The notes under the pieces are model-generated. The model searched no databases and had not been told where the DNA came from. It was given only the letters and a program-made list of their open reading frames with translations. 64,000 nt of DNA from Microtetraspora sp. NBRC 16547 (GTDB lineage Bacteria; Actinomycetota; Actinomycetes; Streptosporangiales; Streptosporangiaceae): contig NZ_BSSE01000004.1 of assembly GCF_030268965.1 (NCBI RefSeq), positions 62,001 through 126,000 of the forward strand, read 5' to 3'. Of the stretch, positions 1 through 8,131 are shown in pieces; the first letter of the stretch is position 1, and each line of letters starts with the position of its first letter. The position numbers and the translations under genes were made by a program.

Positions 1-1
1 G

Positions 2-772
2 GCCCTGGCGGAGACCGTCCTCACGGCGCCGTTCAGCGCCACGGTCACCGCGATCAACGGTGTGGTCGGAGACAGCGCCGGATCCTCGTCGGGAGGCGGC
101 GGGGCCCCCTCCGGCGGAGGGGCGTCATCGGGCGGCGGCGGGAGCGGCGCGTCGGGTGGGAGCTCGTCGGGCTCCTCTGGACTGATCGAGCTGATCGACA
201 TTTCGAAGATGCAGATCGTCGGTAACTTCACCGAGTCCGACGTCACCAAGCTGAAGGTCGGCCAGGCGGCCACGATCTCCTTCGACGCCCTGGCGGGGGT
301 GACCACCCAGGGCAGGGTCAGCATCATCAACCCGGTCGCCGCCACGAGCAACAACGTCGTGCAGTATCCGGTGACCGTCACCCTCACCGAGATCCCCGAC
401 GGCGTACGGCTGGGCCAGACGGCCACGGTCCAGGTGGTGGTCGGCAAGGCGGAGAACGTCCTGACCGTGCCGACCTCGGTGATCACCACCGCCGGAGGCC
501 GTACGAGCGTCACCGTGCTGCGGGATGGGCGGCAGGCCGCCCAGCCCGTGGAGGTGGGCGTCGCGGGCGACGGCGTCACGGAGATCAAGTCCGGCGTAGA
601 GGAGGGCGACCAGGTGGTCCGTCCAGCCGTCACGCCGGGCGGGACCGGCGGATCCACCGGAGGCGGGGTCCGCATGCAGGGAGGCTTCCCCGGCGGCGGT
701 GGAATGCCCGGTGGCGGTGGGATGCCCGGTGGCATGACCGGGCGCGGCGGCGGATCGGGTGCCGGCAGATGA
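2..772 (+). CDS. HlyD/MacA-family efflux adaptor, 5' partial
   Basis: This is the periplasm-facing (here cell-wall-facing) adaptor of a MacAB-type tripartite exporter. It is cut by the window start: the frame is open to base 2 and the first visible residues (LTAPFSATVTAINGVVGDS) are the lipoyl/barrel-sandwich half found in HlyD proteins. A Gly/Ser-rich insert follows (about residues 25-58 of the visible part). Next come the second lipoyl half (LIELIDISKMQIVGNFTESD), the beta-barrel, and a membrane-proximal domain ending near TPGGTGG. The tail is Gly/Met-rich with GGGMPGG repeats. The stop overlaps the ATPase start by 4 bp, so the two are translationally coupled. The GTG at 62 is not the real start because homology continues upstream of it. 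Confidence 0.88.
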   Translation, partial: ALAETVLTAPFSATVTAINGVVGDSAGSSSGGGGAPSGGGASSGGGGSGASGGSSSGSSGLIELIDISKMQIVGNFTESDVTKLKVGQAATISFDALAGVTTQGRVSIINPVAATSNNVVQYPVTVTLTEIPDGVRLGQTATVQVVVGKAENVLTVPTSVITTAGGRTSVTVLRDGRQAAQPVEVGVAGDGVTEIKSGVEEGDQVVRPAVTPGGTGGSTGGGVRMQGGFPGGGGMPGGGGMPGGMTGRGGGSGAGR

Positions 773-1551
773 GCGAAACCGCCGAGGGCACGGCGACCGC
801 GGCCGACCCGGTCCTTCTCATCCGCGACGTCACGAAGGTCTACGGCGAGGGAGAGGCGGCCGTGCGCGCCCTGCGCGGCGTCTCGCTGACCGTCGAGCCC
901 GGCGACTATGTGGCGATCATGGGTGCGTCCGGCTCCGGCAAGTCCACTCTGATGAACATCATCGGCTGCCTGGACGTACCGACCGCCGGGACGTACCTGC
1001 TCGGTGGCGTGGACGTGGGCGCCCTCGACGAGGTCAGGCTGGCTCGCGTACGCAACCGGCGGATCGGGTTCATCTTCCAGTCGTTCAACCTGATCCCCCG
1101 GATGAGCGCGCTGGCGAACGTCGAGCTTCCGCTCGCCTACGGCGGCGTGCGGGCGGCCGAGCGGCGCAGGCGGGCGCTGGCGGCGCTGGGCCTGGTCGGG
1201 TTGTCCGACCGGGTGCGACACCAGCCGAACGAGCTGTCCGGCGGCCAGCAGCAGCGCGTCGCGGTCGCCCGCGCGCTCGTCACCTCACCGACGCTGCTGC
1301 TGGCCGACGAGCCGACCGGCGCTCTGGACAGCACGTCCACGAAAGACATCCTGGCGATCTTCGATCGGCTGAGCCTGAGCGGAAGGACGATCGTCGTGAT
1401 CACCCACGAGGACGACGTGGCCGCGCATGCCAAGCGGGTCGTCCGGCTGATGGACGGCCGGATCGTCGACGACCGCAGGCAGGCGCCGGTGGACGGGCCG
1501 CCGCCGCTGATCGACGACCGATCCTCGACGGGAGCGATGAGCGAGCGATGA
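769..1551 (+). CDS. MacB-type ABC transporter ATP-binding protein
   Basis: Cytoplasmic ATPase of the MacAB-like exporter, 260 aa. Visible motifs are Walker A GASGSGKST (about residues 52-60), Q-loop IFQSFNLIPRMSALANVELP, signature LSGGQQQR (about 156-163), Walker B LLLADEPTGALD (about 177-188) and the switch His in VITHED. The sequence resembles the LolD/MacB/FtsE branch, which drives mechanotransmission rather than classical transport. The gene starts inside the adaptor stop (ATGA at 769) and ends in an ATGA overlap with the permease, so all three genes form one transcript. The substrate cannot be read from sequence. Confidence 0.93.
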   Translation: MSETAEGTATAADPVLLIRDVTKVYGEGEAAVRALRGVSLTVEPGDYVAIMGASGSGKSTLMNIIGCLDVPTAGTYLLGGVDVGALDEVRLARVRNRRIGFIFQSFNLIPRMSALANVELPLAYGGVRAAERRRRALAALGLVGLSDRVRHQPNELSGGQQQRVAVARALVTSPTLLLADEPTGALDSTSTKDILAIFDRLSLSGRTIVVITHEDDVAAHAKRVVRLMDGRIVDDRRQAPVDGPPPLIDDRSSTGAMSER

Positions 1552-2801
1552 ACGTCCTGGAGATCAGCCGGTTCGCCGTACGCGGCCTGACCGCGAACAA
1601 GATGCGGAGCGTCCTGACGATGCTCGGCATCCTCATCGGGGTTGCGGCGGTGATCCTGCTCGTCGCGGTCGGCCAGGGTTCGTCGGACGCGATCAAGCAG
1701 CGCATCCAGAGCCTGGGCGCGAACACGCTCACCGTCTCCGCGTCGTTCTCGGGCGGGTTCGGCGGCCCGGCGGGAGGTCGCGGTGGCGGCGGCGGCGCGG
1801 CCGGCCCGCGTACGCAGGCGCGCGGCCTCACGCTTGAGGACGCCCGCGCCATCGCCGCCTCCGGTGACGCGCCCTCCGTCAAGAGCGTCTCGCCGGTCGT
1901 GACCTCCTCGTCCGCCACGACGACGTACGAAGGGGCGAGCCACAGCATTTCCCAGGTCGTCGGTACATATCCGAGCTATTTCGAGGCGACCAACAAGCCG
2001 GTGACCTCGGGGGCGTACTTCACGAACCAGGACGTCACGGCGGTCCGCAAGGTCGTGGTCATCGGGAAGACGGTCGCCGACGAACTGTTCGGCCAGGTCG
2101 ATCCGGTGGGCAAGAAGGTCAACATCCAGGGCGCCGCGTTCACGGTCGTCGGGGTGCTCAAGGAGTCGGGCTCGACCGGCGGCCAGGACGCCGACGACAT
2201 CGCCGTCGCCCCGCTGCCCGCCGTACAGCAGAGCCTGACCGGGTACGGCTCGCTGGGCAGCATCGTCGTGCAGGCCACGAGCGCCGAGGCGACGGACGCG
2301 GCCGAGGCGGAGATCACCGCGGTCCTCAACGAGCGGCACGACATCACGGGGAACGCGACCGCGGACTACCGGATCCTCAACCAGGCCAGCCTGCAGGAGA
2401 CGGTGACCGAGGCGACCGGAACGTTCACCGTGCTGCTCGCGGCGGTGGCGGCGATCAGCCTGCTCGTCGGCGGCATCGGCATCACGAACATCATGCTCGT
2501 GACCGTCACGGAACGGACCCGCGAGATCGGCATCCGCAAGGCGATCGGCGCTCCCCGGGGCGCGATCCTCGGCCAGTTCCTCATCGAGGCGACCCTGCTC
2601 AGCCTGGTCGGCGGCCTGCTCGGGGTCGGTGTGGCCGTCGCGGGCAGTCAGTTCACGATCGCCGGGGTGCAGCCGGTTCTCGTGCCGCAGTCGATCGTGC
2701 TGGCTCTCGGAGTCTCGATCGCCATCGGCCTGTTCTTCGGCAGCTATCCCGCCAACCGCGCCGCGAAGCTGCGCCCGATCGAGGCACTGCGCTTCGAGTG
2801 A
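1548..2801 (+). CDS. MacB/FtsX-family ABC permease
   Basis: Membrane subunit of the exporter, 417 aa. The start is the ATG at 1548, overlapping the ATPase stop by 4 bp; the same frame is open upstream, but that part is only a shadow of the ATPase gene. One N-terminal membrane segment (TMLGILIGVAAVILLVAVGQ, about residues 25-45) is followed by a large extracytoplasmic MacB-PCD domain. That domain carries a Gly-rich insert (GGRGGGGGAAGP). A C-terminal FtsX block follows with three membrane segments (about 295-320, 345-370, 380-405) containing TERTREIGIRKAIGA, the FtsX/MacB signature. The TREIGIRKA loop contacts the ATPase. Confidence 0.93.
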   Translation: MNVLEISRFAVRGLTANKMRSVLTMLGILIGVAAVILLVAVGQGSSDAIKQRIQSLGANTLTVSASFSGGFGGPAGGRGGGGGAAGPRTQARGLTLEDARAIAASGDAPSVKSVSPVVTSSSATTTYEGASHSISQVVGTYPSYFEATNKPVTSGAYFTNQDVTAVRKVVVIGKTVADELFGQVDPVGKKVNIQGAAFTVVGVLKESGSTGGQDADDIAVAPLPAVQQSLTGYGSLGSIVVQATSAEATDAAEAEITAVLNERHDITGNATADYRILNQASLQETVTEATGTFTVLLAAVAAISLLVGGIGITNIMLVTVTERTREIGIRKAIGAPRGAILGQFLIEATLLSLVGGLLGVGVAVAGSQFTIAGVQPVLVPQSIVLALGVSIAIGLFFGSYPANRAAKLRPIEALRFE

Positions 2802-2843
2802 CCCCGCGCGGTGACCGAGACGAGCACCAGACCAGGAGATGAA

Positions 2844-3503
2844 ATGAGCAGAGCGAAGGCCGGGGCGCACGAGCCCGAGGCCGAGATGCCGGCGGCGGAG
2901 CTGCTGGACACCTCGCCGTTCGGCGACGAGCCCGAGGCGGAGCCGGAGGCGCGGCCGGCCAGGCGGGGGATGTCGAAGGTCACCCTCGCGCTCGGCGCCG
3001 GCGTGGTGCTCATGGCGGGCGTGCTCATCGGCATCCAGGCCCAGAAGGCGTGGGGGACGGCGTCCCCGTCCGGCGCCGCGTCCATGGCGGGGAACGGCGC
3101 CGCGCGCGGACTCGCCGGGGGCTTCGGCGGCGGCACGGGCCGCGGCTTCGGCGGCGGCATGCCCGGCGGCTTCCCCGGGGGCGGCCAGGGCTCCCAGCGG
3201 GGCCAGGGCCCGCAGGGGCAGGGCGGCCAGGACCAGCCCGGCAGAGCCGGAGCGTCCGGCGGCATGACCGGCGGCATGACCGTCGGCACGGTCAAGCTCG
3301 TGGACGGCGCCAAGGTCTACGTCCAGACCGCGGGCGGCACCATCGTCACGGTGAGGACCAGCGGCGACACGAAGGTGCAGGTCACCAAGGCCGGAAAGCT
3401 CGCCGATCTCAAGGTCGGCGGCCAGGTCGTCGTCACCGGCCCCACCGACGAGGAAGGCGCGGTGGACGCCACCTCGCTCGTCCAGAGCGCCAGGAACCGC
3501 TAA
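2844..3503 (+). CDS. Membrane-anchored Gly-rich protein with DUF5666-like domain
   Basis: 219 aa, no known enzymatic function. The start at ATG 2844 is preferred because AGGAG (2834-2838) lies 5 nt upstream; a GTG at 2811 in the same frame has no such site. An acidic cytoplasmic head (about 45 residues) leads to one membrane segment (VTLALGAGVVLMAGVLIGIQ). A long extracytoplasmic Gly/Gln/Met linker follows (GGGMPGGFPGGGQ), then a small all-beta domain (TVGTVKLVDGAKVYVQTAGG...VRTSGDTKVQVTKAG) of DUF5666 type. The linker closely resembles the tail of the adaptor encoded two genes upstream, suggesting a shared physical role at the exporter. It is probably co-transcribed with the transporter. Confidence 0.75.
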   Translation: MSRAKAGAHEPEAEMPAAELLDTSPFGDEPEAEPEARPARRGMSKVTLALGAGVVLMAGVLIGIQAQKAWGTASPSGAASMAGNGAARGLAGGFGGGTGRGFGGGMPGGFPGGGQGSQRGQGPQGQGGQDQPGRAGASGGMTGGMTVGTVKLVDGAKVYVQTAGGTIVTVRTSGDTKVQVTKAGKLADLKVGGQVVVTGPTDEEGAVDATSLVQSARNR

Positions 3504-3577
3504 CGAGAGCCGGCCCGTGCGCCCCCGCCGACCAGGGCGGCAGGGACGCGGACCGACCCCCGAAGGGAGAACACCAA

Positions 3578-4267
3578 ATGAAACCGGAGGCACGCCTGCT
3601 CGTCGTGGACGACGAGCCCAACATCAGGGAACTGCTCTCCGCGAGCCTGAGATACGCCGGTTTCGAGGTGGTGACCGCCTCGGACGGGCGGGAGGCCGTC
3701 CAGCTCGCCGAGCGCGTACGGCCGGACCTGATGGTGCTGGACGTGATGCTGCCCGACATGGACGGCTTCGCGGTCAGCGCCCGGCTGAGGGCGGCGGGGC
3801 GGCGGATCCCCGTGGTCTTCCTGACCGCGCGGGACGGGACCGGGGACAAGGTCGCCGGGCTGTCCCTGGGCGACGACTACGTGACCAAGCCGTTCAGCCT
3901 GGAGGAGATGCTCGCCCGGATCCGCGCCGTGCTGCGCCGTACCCGTTGCGACGACGTCCCCTCCGCGCGGCTCCGGGTCGCCGACCTGGAGATGGACGAG
4001 GAGGCGCACCAGGTGTGGCGGGGCGGCCGGAAGGTACGGCTCTCGCCCACCGAGTTCAAGCTGCTGCACTATTTCATGATCAACCAGGGCCGGGTACTGT
4101 CGAAGGCCCAGATCCTGGACCACGTGTGGCACTACGACTTCGGCGGTGACCGCAACGTGGTGGAGTCCTACGTCTCCTACCTGCGGCGGAAGATCGACAC
4201 GGTGGATCCGAAGCTCATCCACACGCTTCGCGGCGTGGGCTATGTCCTCCGTGCTCCGCGTCGCTGA
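3578..4267 (+). CDS. OmpR/PhoB-family response regulator
   Basis: 229-aa transcription regulator. The receiver domain (residues about 6-120) has the acidic pair DDE, phosphoacceptor Asp55 in LMVLDVMLPDMDG, the switch Thr in FLTARD and Lys in YVTKPF. The C-terminal winged helix (about 135-229) contains LSPTEFKLLHYFMINQGRVLSK and ESYVSYLRRKID, typical of the PhoB/PrrA group. RBS-like GAAGGGAG lies at about 3562-3569, before ATG 3578. The downstream kinase start lies inside this gene, so the pair is co-translated. It sits right behind the efflux operon and probably controls it. Confidence 0.93.
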   Translation: MKPEARLLVVDDEPNIRELLSASLRYAGFEVVTASDGREAVQLAERVRPDLMVLDVMLPDMDGFAVSARLRAAGRRIPVVFLTARDGTGDKVAGLSLGDDYVTKPFSLEEMLARIRAVLRRTRCDDVPSARLRVADLEMDEEAHQVWRGGRKVRLSPTEFKLLHYFMINQGRVLSKAQILDHVWHYDFGGDRNVVESYVSYLRRKIDTVDPKLIHTLRGVGYVLRAPRR

Positions 4268-5744
4268 GGTCAAGCGGCGGCTCGCCCGCACCCCTCTCTG
4301 GCTCCGCCTCGTGGGAACCACGCTGCTGCTGGTGACGCTCGCGATCGCGCTCACCGGCGGCTTCGCCGTGCAACTGCTGCGCGGCTACCTGATCGACCGG
4401 GTGGACCGGCAGTTGACGATGTTCACCCGGCCCCGGATCGATCCGCAGGGCGAGCAGGGCCGGATCCCGCCCGCCCCCAGCGGGACCCGGCCCCAGCGGC
4501 AGCCAGGTTTCTACTACATCGTCCTGCTGGACGCGCAGGGCAACGCCGTACGGACCGTGCAGGAGCCCCCGAACGTCGATCCGCCCGTCCTGCCCCGGAT
4601 CACGTCCGATGCCACCGAGCGGATGCGCCGCACGCTCTTCACCGCCGCCTCGCGCTCCGGAGGGCAGTGGCGCGTGGTCGCCATCGGCGAGCCGGGCGGC
4701 ATGACCCGCGTCGTCGCGGTCAGTCTCGCCGACATCGACGGGACCGTCTCCCAGCTCATCGTCATCGTGGCCGGGGTCGGCTTCGGCGTGATCGTCGCGC
4801 TCGGCCTGGCCTGCTACTGGCTTGTACGGCGCAGCCTGCGCCCCCTCGGCGAGATCGAGCGCACCGCGCAAGCGATCGCGGGCGGCGACCTGTCCCGGCG
4901 GCTCCCGCTGCGGCACCGCCGTACGGAGATCGGACGGCTGGGCCGGGCGATCAACGGCATGCTGGCCCAGATCGAGGCGGCGTTCCGCGACCGCGAGAAG
5001 TCGGAGGCGATGGCGCGCCAGTCCGCGTACGACGCGCGGCGGTCCGAGGAGCGGATGCGCCGGTTCGTGGCCGACGCGTCGCACGAGCTGCGCACGCCGC
5101 TGACGTCGATCCGCGGGTTCGCCGAGCTGTACCGGCAGGAGCGCTCCCAGGACCCGGCGGTGGTGCTGCGCCGCATCGAGGACGAGGCGGCCCGGATGGG
5201 TCTGCTTGTGGACGACCTGTTGCTGCTCGCCCGGCTGGACCAGCAGCGCCCGCTGGAGCGGCGGGCAGTCGACGTGCTCAGCCTGGCGGCGGGCGCCGTG
5301 CTGGACGCGCAGACGCTGGCCCCGGATCGCGAGATCGACCTCGTCCGGCTGGACGGCTCCGACGGGCCGGTGAAGGCGCTCGGAGACGAGCACCGGATCC
5401 GCCAGGTGATCGGCAACCTGGTGCAGAACGCACTCCGGCACACCCCGCCCGGCACGGCCTTCCAGGTCGGGGTGGGGACGCTGCCCGGCGACGGCTCCGG
5501 GAACGGCGAGACGGTCGTGATCGAGGTGGCCGACGAGGGGCCCGGCCTGCGCGAGGAGGTCGTCGAGCGGGTCTTCGAACGGTTCCACCGGGCGGATCCG
5601 GCGCGCAGCCGGGCCGACACGGGCGGGACCGGGCTCGGCCTGTCCATCGCCGCCGCTCTCGTGTACGCGCACGGCGGCACCATCACCGCCGACTCCCCGC
5701 CCGGCCGCGGGGCGGTCTTCCAGGTCCGCCTCCCGGCCTGCTGA
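4242..5744 (+). CDS. Sensor histidine kinase (HisKA, partner of the OmpR regulator)
   Basis: About 500 aa. The N-terminal membrane segment (VGTTLLLVTLAIALTGGFAV) is followed by an extracytoplasmic sensor region of about 130 residues and a second membrane segment (VIVAGVGFGVIVALGLACYW). A HAMP domain follows (PLGEIERTAQAIAGGDLSRR), then HisKA with phosphoacceptor His281 in ADASHELRTPLTSIRG. The ATPase domain shows the N box (IGNLVQNALRHTPPG), G1 (VADEGPGL), F box and G2 (GGTGLGLSI). ATG 4242 overlaps the regulator by 26 bp; GTG 4251 is a possible alternative. The architecture matches the PrrB/TrcS/TcrY-type kinases of actinobacteria. The signal is unknown; neighbours suggest envelope stress or an efflux substrate. 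Confidence 0.92.
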   Translation: MSSVLRVAEVKRRLARTPLWLRLVGTTLLLVTLAIALTGGFAVQLLRGYLIDRVDRQLTMFTRPRIDPQGEQGRIPPAPSGTRPQRQPGFYYIVLLDAQGNAVRTVQEPPNVDPPVLPRITSDATERMRRTLFTAASRSGGQWRVVAIGEPGGMTRVVAVSLADIDGTVSQLIVIVAGVGFGVIVALGLACYWLVRRSLRPLGEIERTAQAIAGGDLSRRLPLRHRRTEIGRLGRAINGMLAQIEAAFRDREKSEAMARQSAYDARRSEERMRRFVADASHELRTPLTSIRGFAELYRQERSQDPAVVLRRIEDEAARMGLLVDDLLLLARLDQQRPLERRAVDVLSLAAGAVLDAQTLAPDREIDLVRLDGSDGPVKALGDEHRIRQVIGNLVQNALRHTPPGTAFQVGVGTLPGDGSGNGETVVIEVADEGPGLREEVVERVFERFHRADPARSRADTGGTGLGLSIAAALVYAHGGTITADSPPGRGAVFQVRLPAC

Positions 5745-6358
5745 GCCGAAGTGCGGTATCCCACACCTGGATCAGGTATCAGCTGCTTGGGCGGCCCCTA
5801 CCTGCCACCGAACCTCCTGTGTGCACGGGCGAGTCGCAACTTGATACGTCTCTCGAAGAGCTAATTGTACTTATCAAATCCGGCCTTTTAATGTCTTTCC
5901 TTGCGAGTGGTGCCAGGAGCATGACCTTGTTGCCCAACGTCCCTGGGCAGGCGTTGCCTCGGACGCTGCGGCCCCAACCAGTGCAGTGCACGGGACGTCG
6001 GCGAGGGATCAAGGGGCTCCGCACGCGGTTCCCGAAGGGCGCAGGTTTCAGCCGTGGCCGTATCGCCGGCGACGTGGTCGTCCTCAGCAGAGATGCGGAC
6101 CATGACCGGTCGGGTTGAGCGAAGGGCGGTGGGGGCCACGACGGCGTGGATGGCGGACTTGCGGCTGTGAAGACCGTTGTCGCGGAGCAGGTCCAGGGCG
6201 TGAAGAGCGAGTTGGCCTTGGTCGCTGATCCCGCAGGCGGGAACGCTCGTTCGCGAATGACCGTAAAATCCTAATGCATCATCTTTTGTACGGCTTTGTG
6301 TAAGAAAGTTCCCGTATTTCGGCATTTAGCAGGGGTCGCTGCGGGAAGATCCGAGGGT
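5745..6358. other. Gene-poor gap, lower GC than its flanks
   Basis: About 600 bp between the kinase and the GTPase pair. AT-richer patches occur (around 5860-5900 and 6260-6320) and short frames are open on both strands. None has a ribosome binding site, recognisable domain or actinomycete third-position GC pattern. The minus-strand frame ending at 5888 (about 145 aa) was examined and looks like random composition. The stretch may be a decayed gene or insertion remnant. I see no convincing terminator in it. Confidence 0.5.
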
Positions 6359-8131
6359 ATGGCGGGCGGTGCCGGGCTGCTTGAAGCCCTCGGGACGCTG
6401 CGACATCAGCTCGATCACGACCTGTTCCCTCTGGAGATCGGGGACGTCGCGGCTGATCGTCGCGCGCTCAAGGAGCTGACCGGGCAGCTCGACGACTACC
6501 TGCTGCCCCGGATGGCGGCCATCGACGCGCCCCTGCTGGCGGTCGTCGGCGGCTCCACCGGCGCGGGCAAGTCGACCCTGGTCAACTCCATCACCCAGGT
6601 TGACGTCACCGAGCCCGGCGTGCTCCGGCCGACCACCCTCGCGCCCACCCTCGTGGCCGGGCCCGAGGACGCGGAGTGGTTCATGTCCGCCCGGGTCCTC
6701 CCCGGTCTCCCCAGGGTCACCGGCCCCGGACCCGGCGAGCCGGGGACGCTGAAGGTGGCCGTGGTGGACGCCCTCTCGCCGGGACTGGCGCTGCTCGACG
6801 CCCCCGACATCGACTCGGTCGTCACGGCCAACCGCGAGCTCGCCGCGCAACTCCTCGCCGCCGCCGACCTGTGGCTGTTCGTCACCACCGCGGCCCGTTA
6901 CGCCGACGAGGTCCCGTGGAGCTTCCTGCGCAGCGCCCGCGAGCGCAGCACGGCCCTGGCGATCGTCCTGCAACGGGTGCCGACCGAGGCCATGGCCCCC
7001 GTCACCGCGGACCTGGAACGCCTGCTCCGGGAGAACGGGCTGGCCGGGACGCCCCTCTTCGGCGTTCCCGAGCTGGTCCTCCCCTCGGAGAAGGCGCGGT
7101 TGCCCGCTGAGGCCGTACAACCGATCACTGACTGGCTGGCCGCCCTGTCCGCCGACGCGCGGTCCCGCGCCGAAGTGGTACGTCGGACGCTGTCCGGCGC
7201 CCTGGACAGCCTCGTCACCCGGGTGCCCGTGCTCGCCGAGCACGCCGACCGGCAGCGGGAGGGCATCGCGGTCCTGCGCGATGTCGCCGAGAAGTCGTAC
7301 GACTCGGCGATGTCGGCCTTCGACGAGGGGATGCGGGACGGGTCGCTGCTCAGAGGGGAGGTGCTGGCCCGGTGGCAGGACTTCATCGGCACCGGCGACC
7401 TGATGCGCGCCCTGGAGTCCCGCGTCGGCCGCGTCCGCGACCGGATCGTCGCGTTCGTCCGGGGGCGGCCGGCCCCGGATCGGGAGCTCCGGGTGGCGCT
7501 CGAGACCGGCGTCGAGTCGCTGATCCGCTCGTCGGCGGAAGGGGCGGCCGAGCGTGCGGTGGAGTCCTGGCTGGCCATGCCCGCCGGGCGCGACCTGCTC
7601 GAACGCGCGGGCGTCGCCGCCGCGGGGCGGCTCGGCCGCGCGTCGCCCGAGCTGCGCGTCACGGCCGGTGAAGCGGTGCGCGCCTGGCAGGGAGAGGTGC
7701 TCGAACTCGTACGCACCGAGGGCGCGAACAAGCGCTTCGCCGCCAGGACCGCCTCCTTCGGCGTGAACGCCCTCAGCCTGATGCTGATGTTCGTCGCCTT
7801 CGCCTCAACCGGGGGCATCACCGGCATCGAGATCGGCATCGCGGGAGGCAGCAGCCTGGTGAGCCAGAAGCTGCTGGAGGCCATCTTCGGCGACCAGGCG
7901 GTCCGTACGCTGACCCACCAGGCCCGCGCGGATCTGCACAGGCGCGTCCGGGCCGTACTCGACGACGAACTGGCCCGCTTCGCCGCGCTGCTCGACGGCA
8001 TCGGTCCCGCCGAGGAGACCTCGGCCAACCTGCGGGTCGCCGCGAGGGCCATAGCGGAGCGGAAGGGGGAGCTCCCGGTCGCGCCGACCCCGGACCGCGG
8101 GGAGAGCGGACCTTCCGGTGATCCGCGGTGA
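6359..8131 (+). CDS. Dynamin-like membrane GTPase (first of a coupled pair)
   Basis: 590 aa from ATG 6359; a TTG further upstream (6296) has no RBS. The P-loop is GGSTGAGKST (about residues 60-70), switch region TTLAPTLVAG, and the G3-like segment LLDAPDIDSV. The TKxD motif is replaced by VLQRVP, as in many bacterial dynamin-family proteins. A long helical region follows. Near the C-terminus is a hydrophobic hairpin (FGVNALSLMLMFVAFASTGG and GIEIGIAGGSSLVSQKLLEA), the expected membrane-insertion paddle. The gene overlaps the next GTPase by 4 bp (GTGA), so the two probably assemble together at the cytoplasmic membrane. In actinomycetes comparable pairs act in membrane remodelling or septation; that role here is inference. 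Confidence 0.82.
   Translation: MAGGAGLLEALGTLRHQLDHDLFPLEIGDVAADRRALKELTGQLDDYLLPRMAAIDAPLLAVVGGSTGAGKSTLVNSITQVDVTEPGVLRPTTLAPTLVAGPEDAEWFMSARVLPGLPRVTGPGPGEPGTLKVAVVDALSPGLALLDAPDIDSVVTANRELAAQLLAAADLWLFVTTAARYADEVPWSFLRSARERSTALAIVLQRVPTEAMAPVTADLERLLRENGLAGTPLFGVPELVLPSEKARLPAEAVQPITDWLAALSADARSRAEVVRRTLSGALDSLVTRVPVLAEHADRQREGIAVLRDVAEKSYDSAMSAFDEGMRDGSLLRGEVLARWQDFIGTGDLMRALESRVGRVRDRIVAFVRGRPAPDRELRVALETGVESLIRSSAEGAAERAVESWLAMPAGRDLLERAGVAAAGRLGRASPELRVTAGEAVRAWQGEVLELVRTEGANKRFAARTASFGVNALSLMLMFVAFASTGGITGIEIGIAGGSSLVSQKLLEAIFGDQAVRTLTHQARADLHRRVRAVLDDELARFAALLDGIGPAEETSANLRVAARAIAERKGELPVAPTPDRGESGPSGDPR

Noticed and set aside
62-772. GTG 62 as start of the adaptor
   Set aside because: HlyD-type residues continue upstream to the window edge in the same frame, so the gene is truncated by the window.
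1137-3593. 818-codon minus-strand open frame across the transporter genes
   Set aside because: It is the shadow of high third-position GC in the real plus-strand genes; the product is His/Arg/Gly-rich without domains and no RBS fits.
5888-6325. 145-aa minus-strand frame in the gap before the GTPases
   Set aside because: No RBS, no domain and composition unlike coding sequence here.
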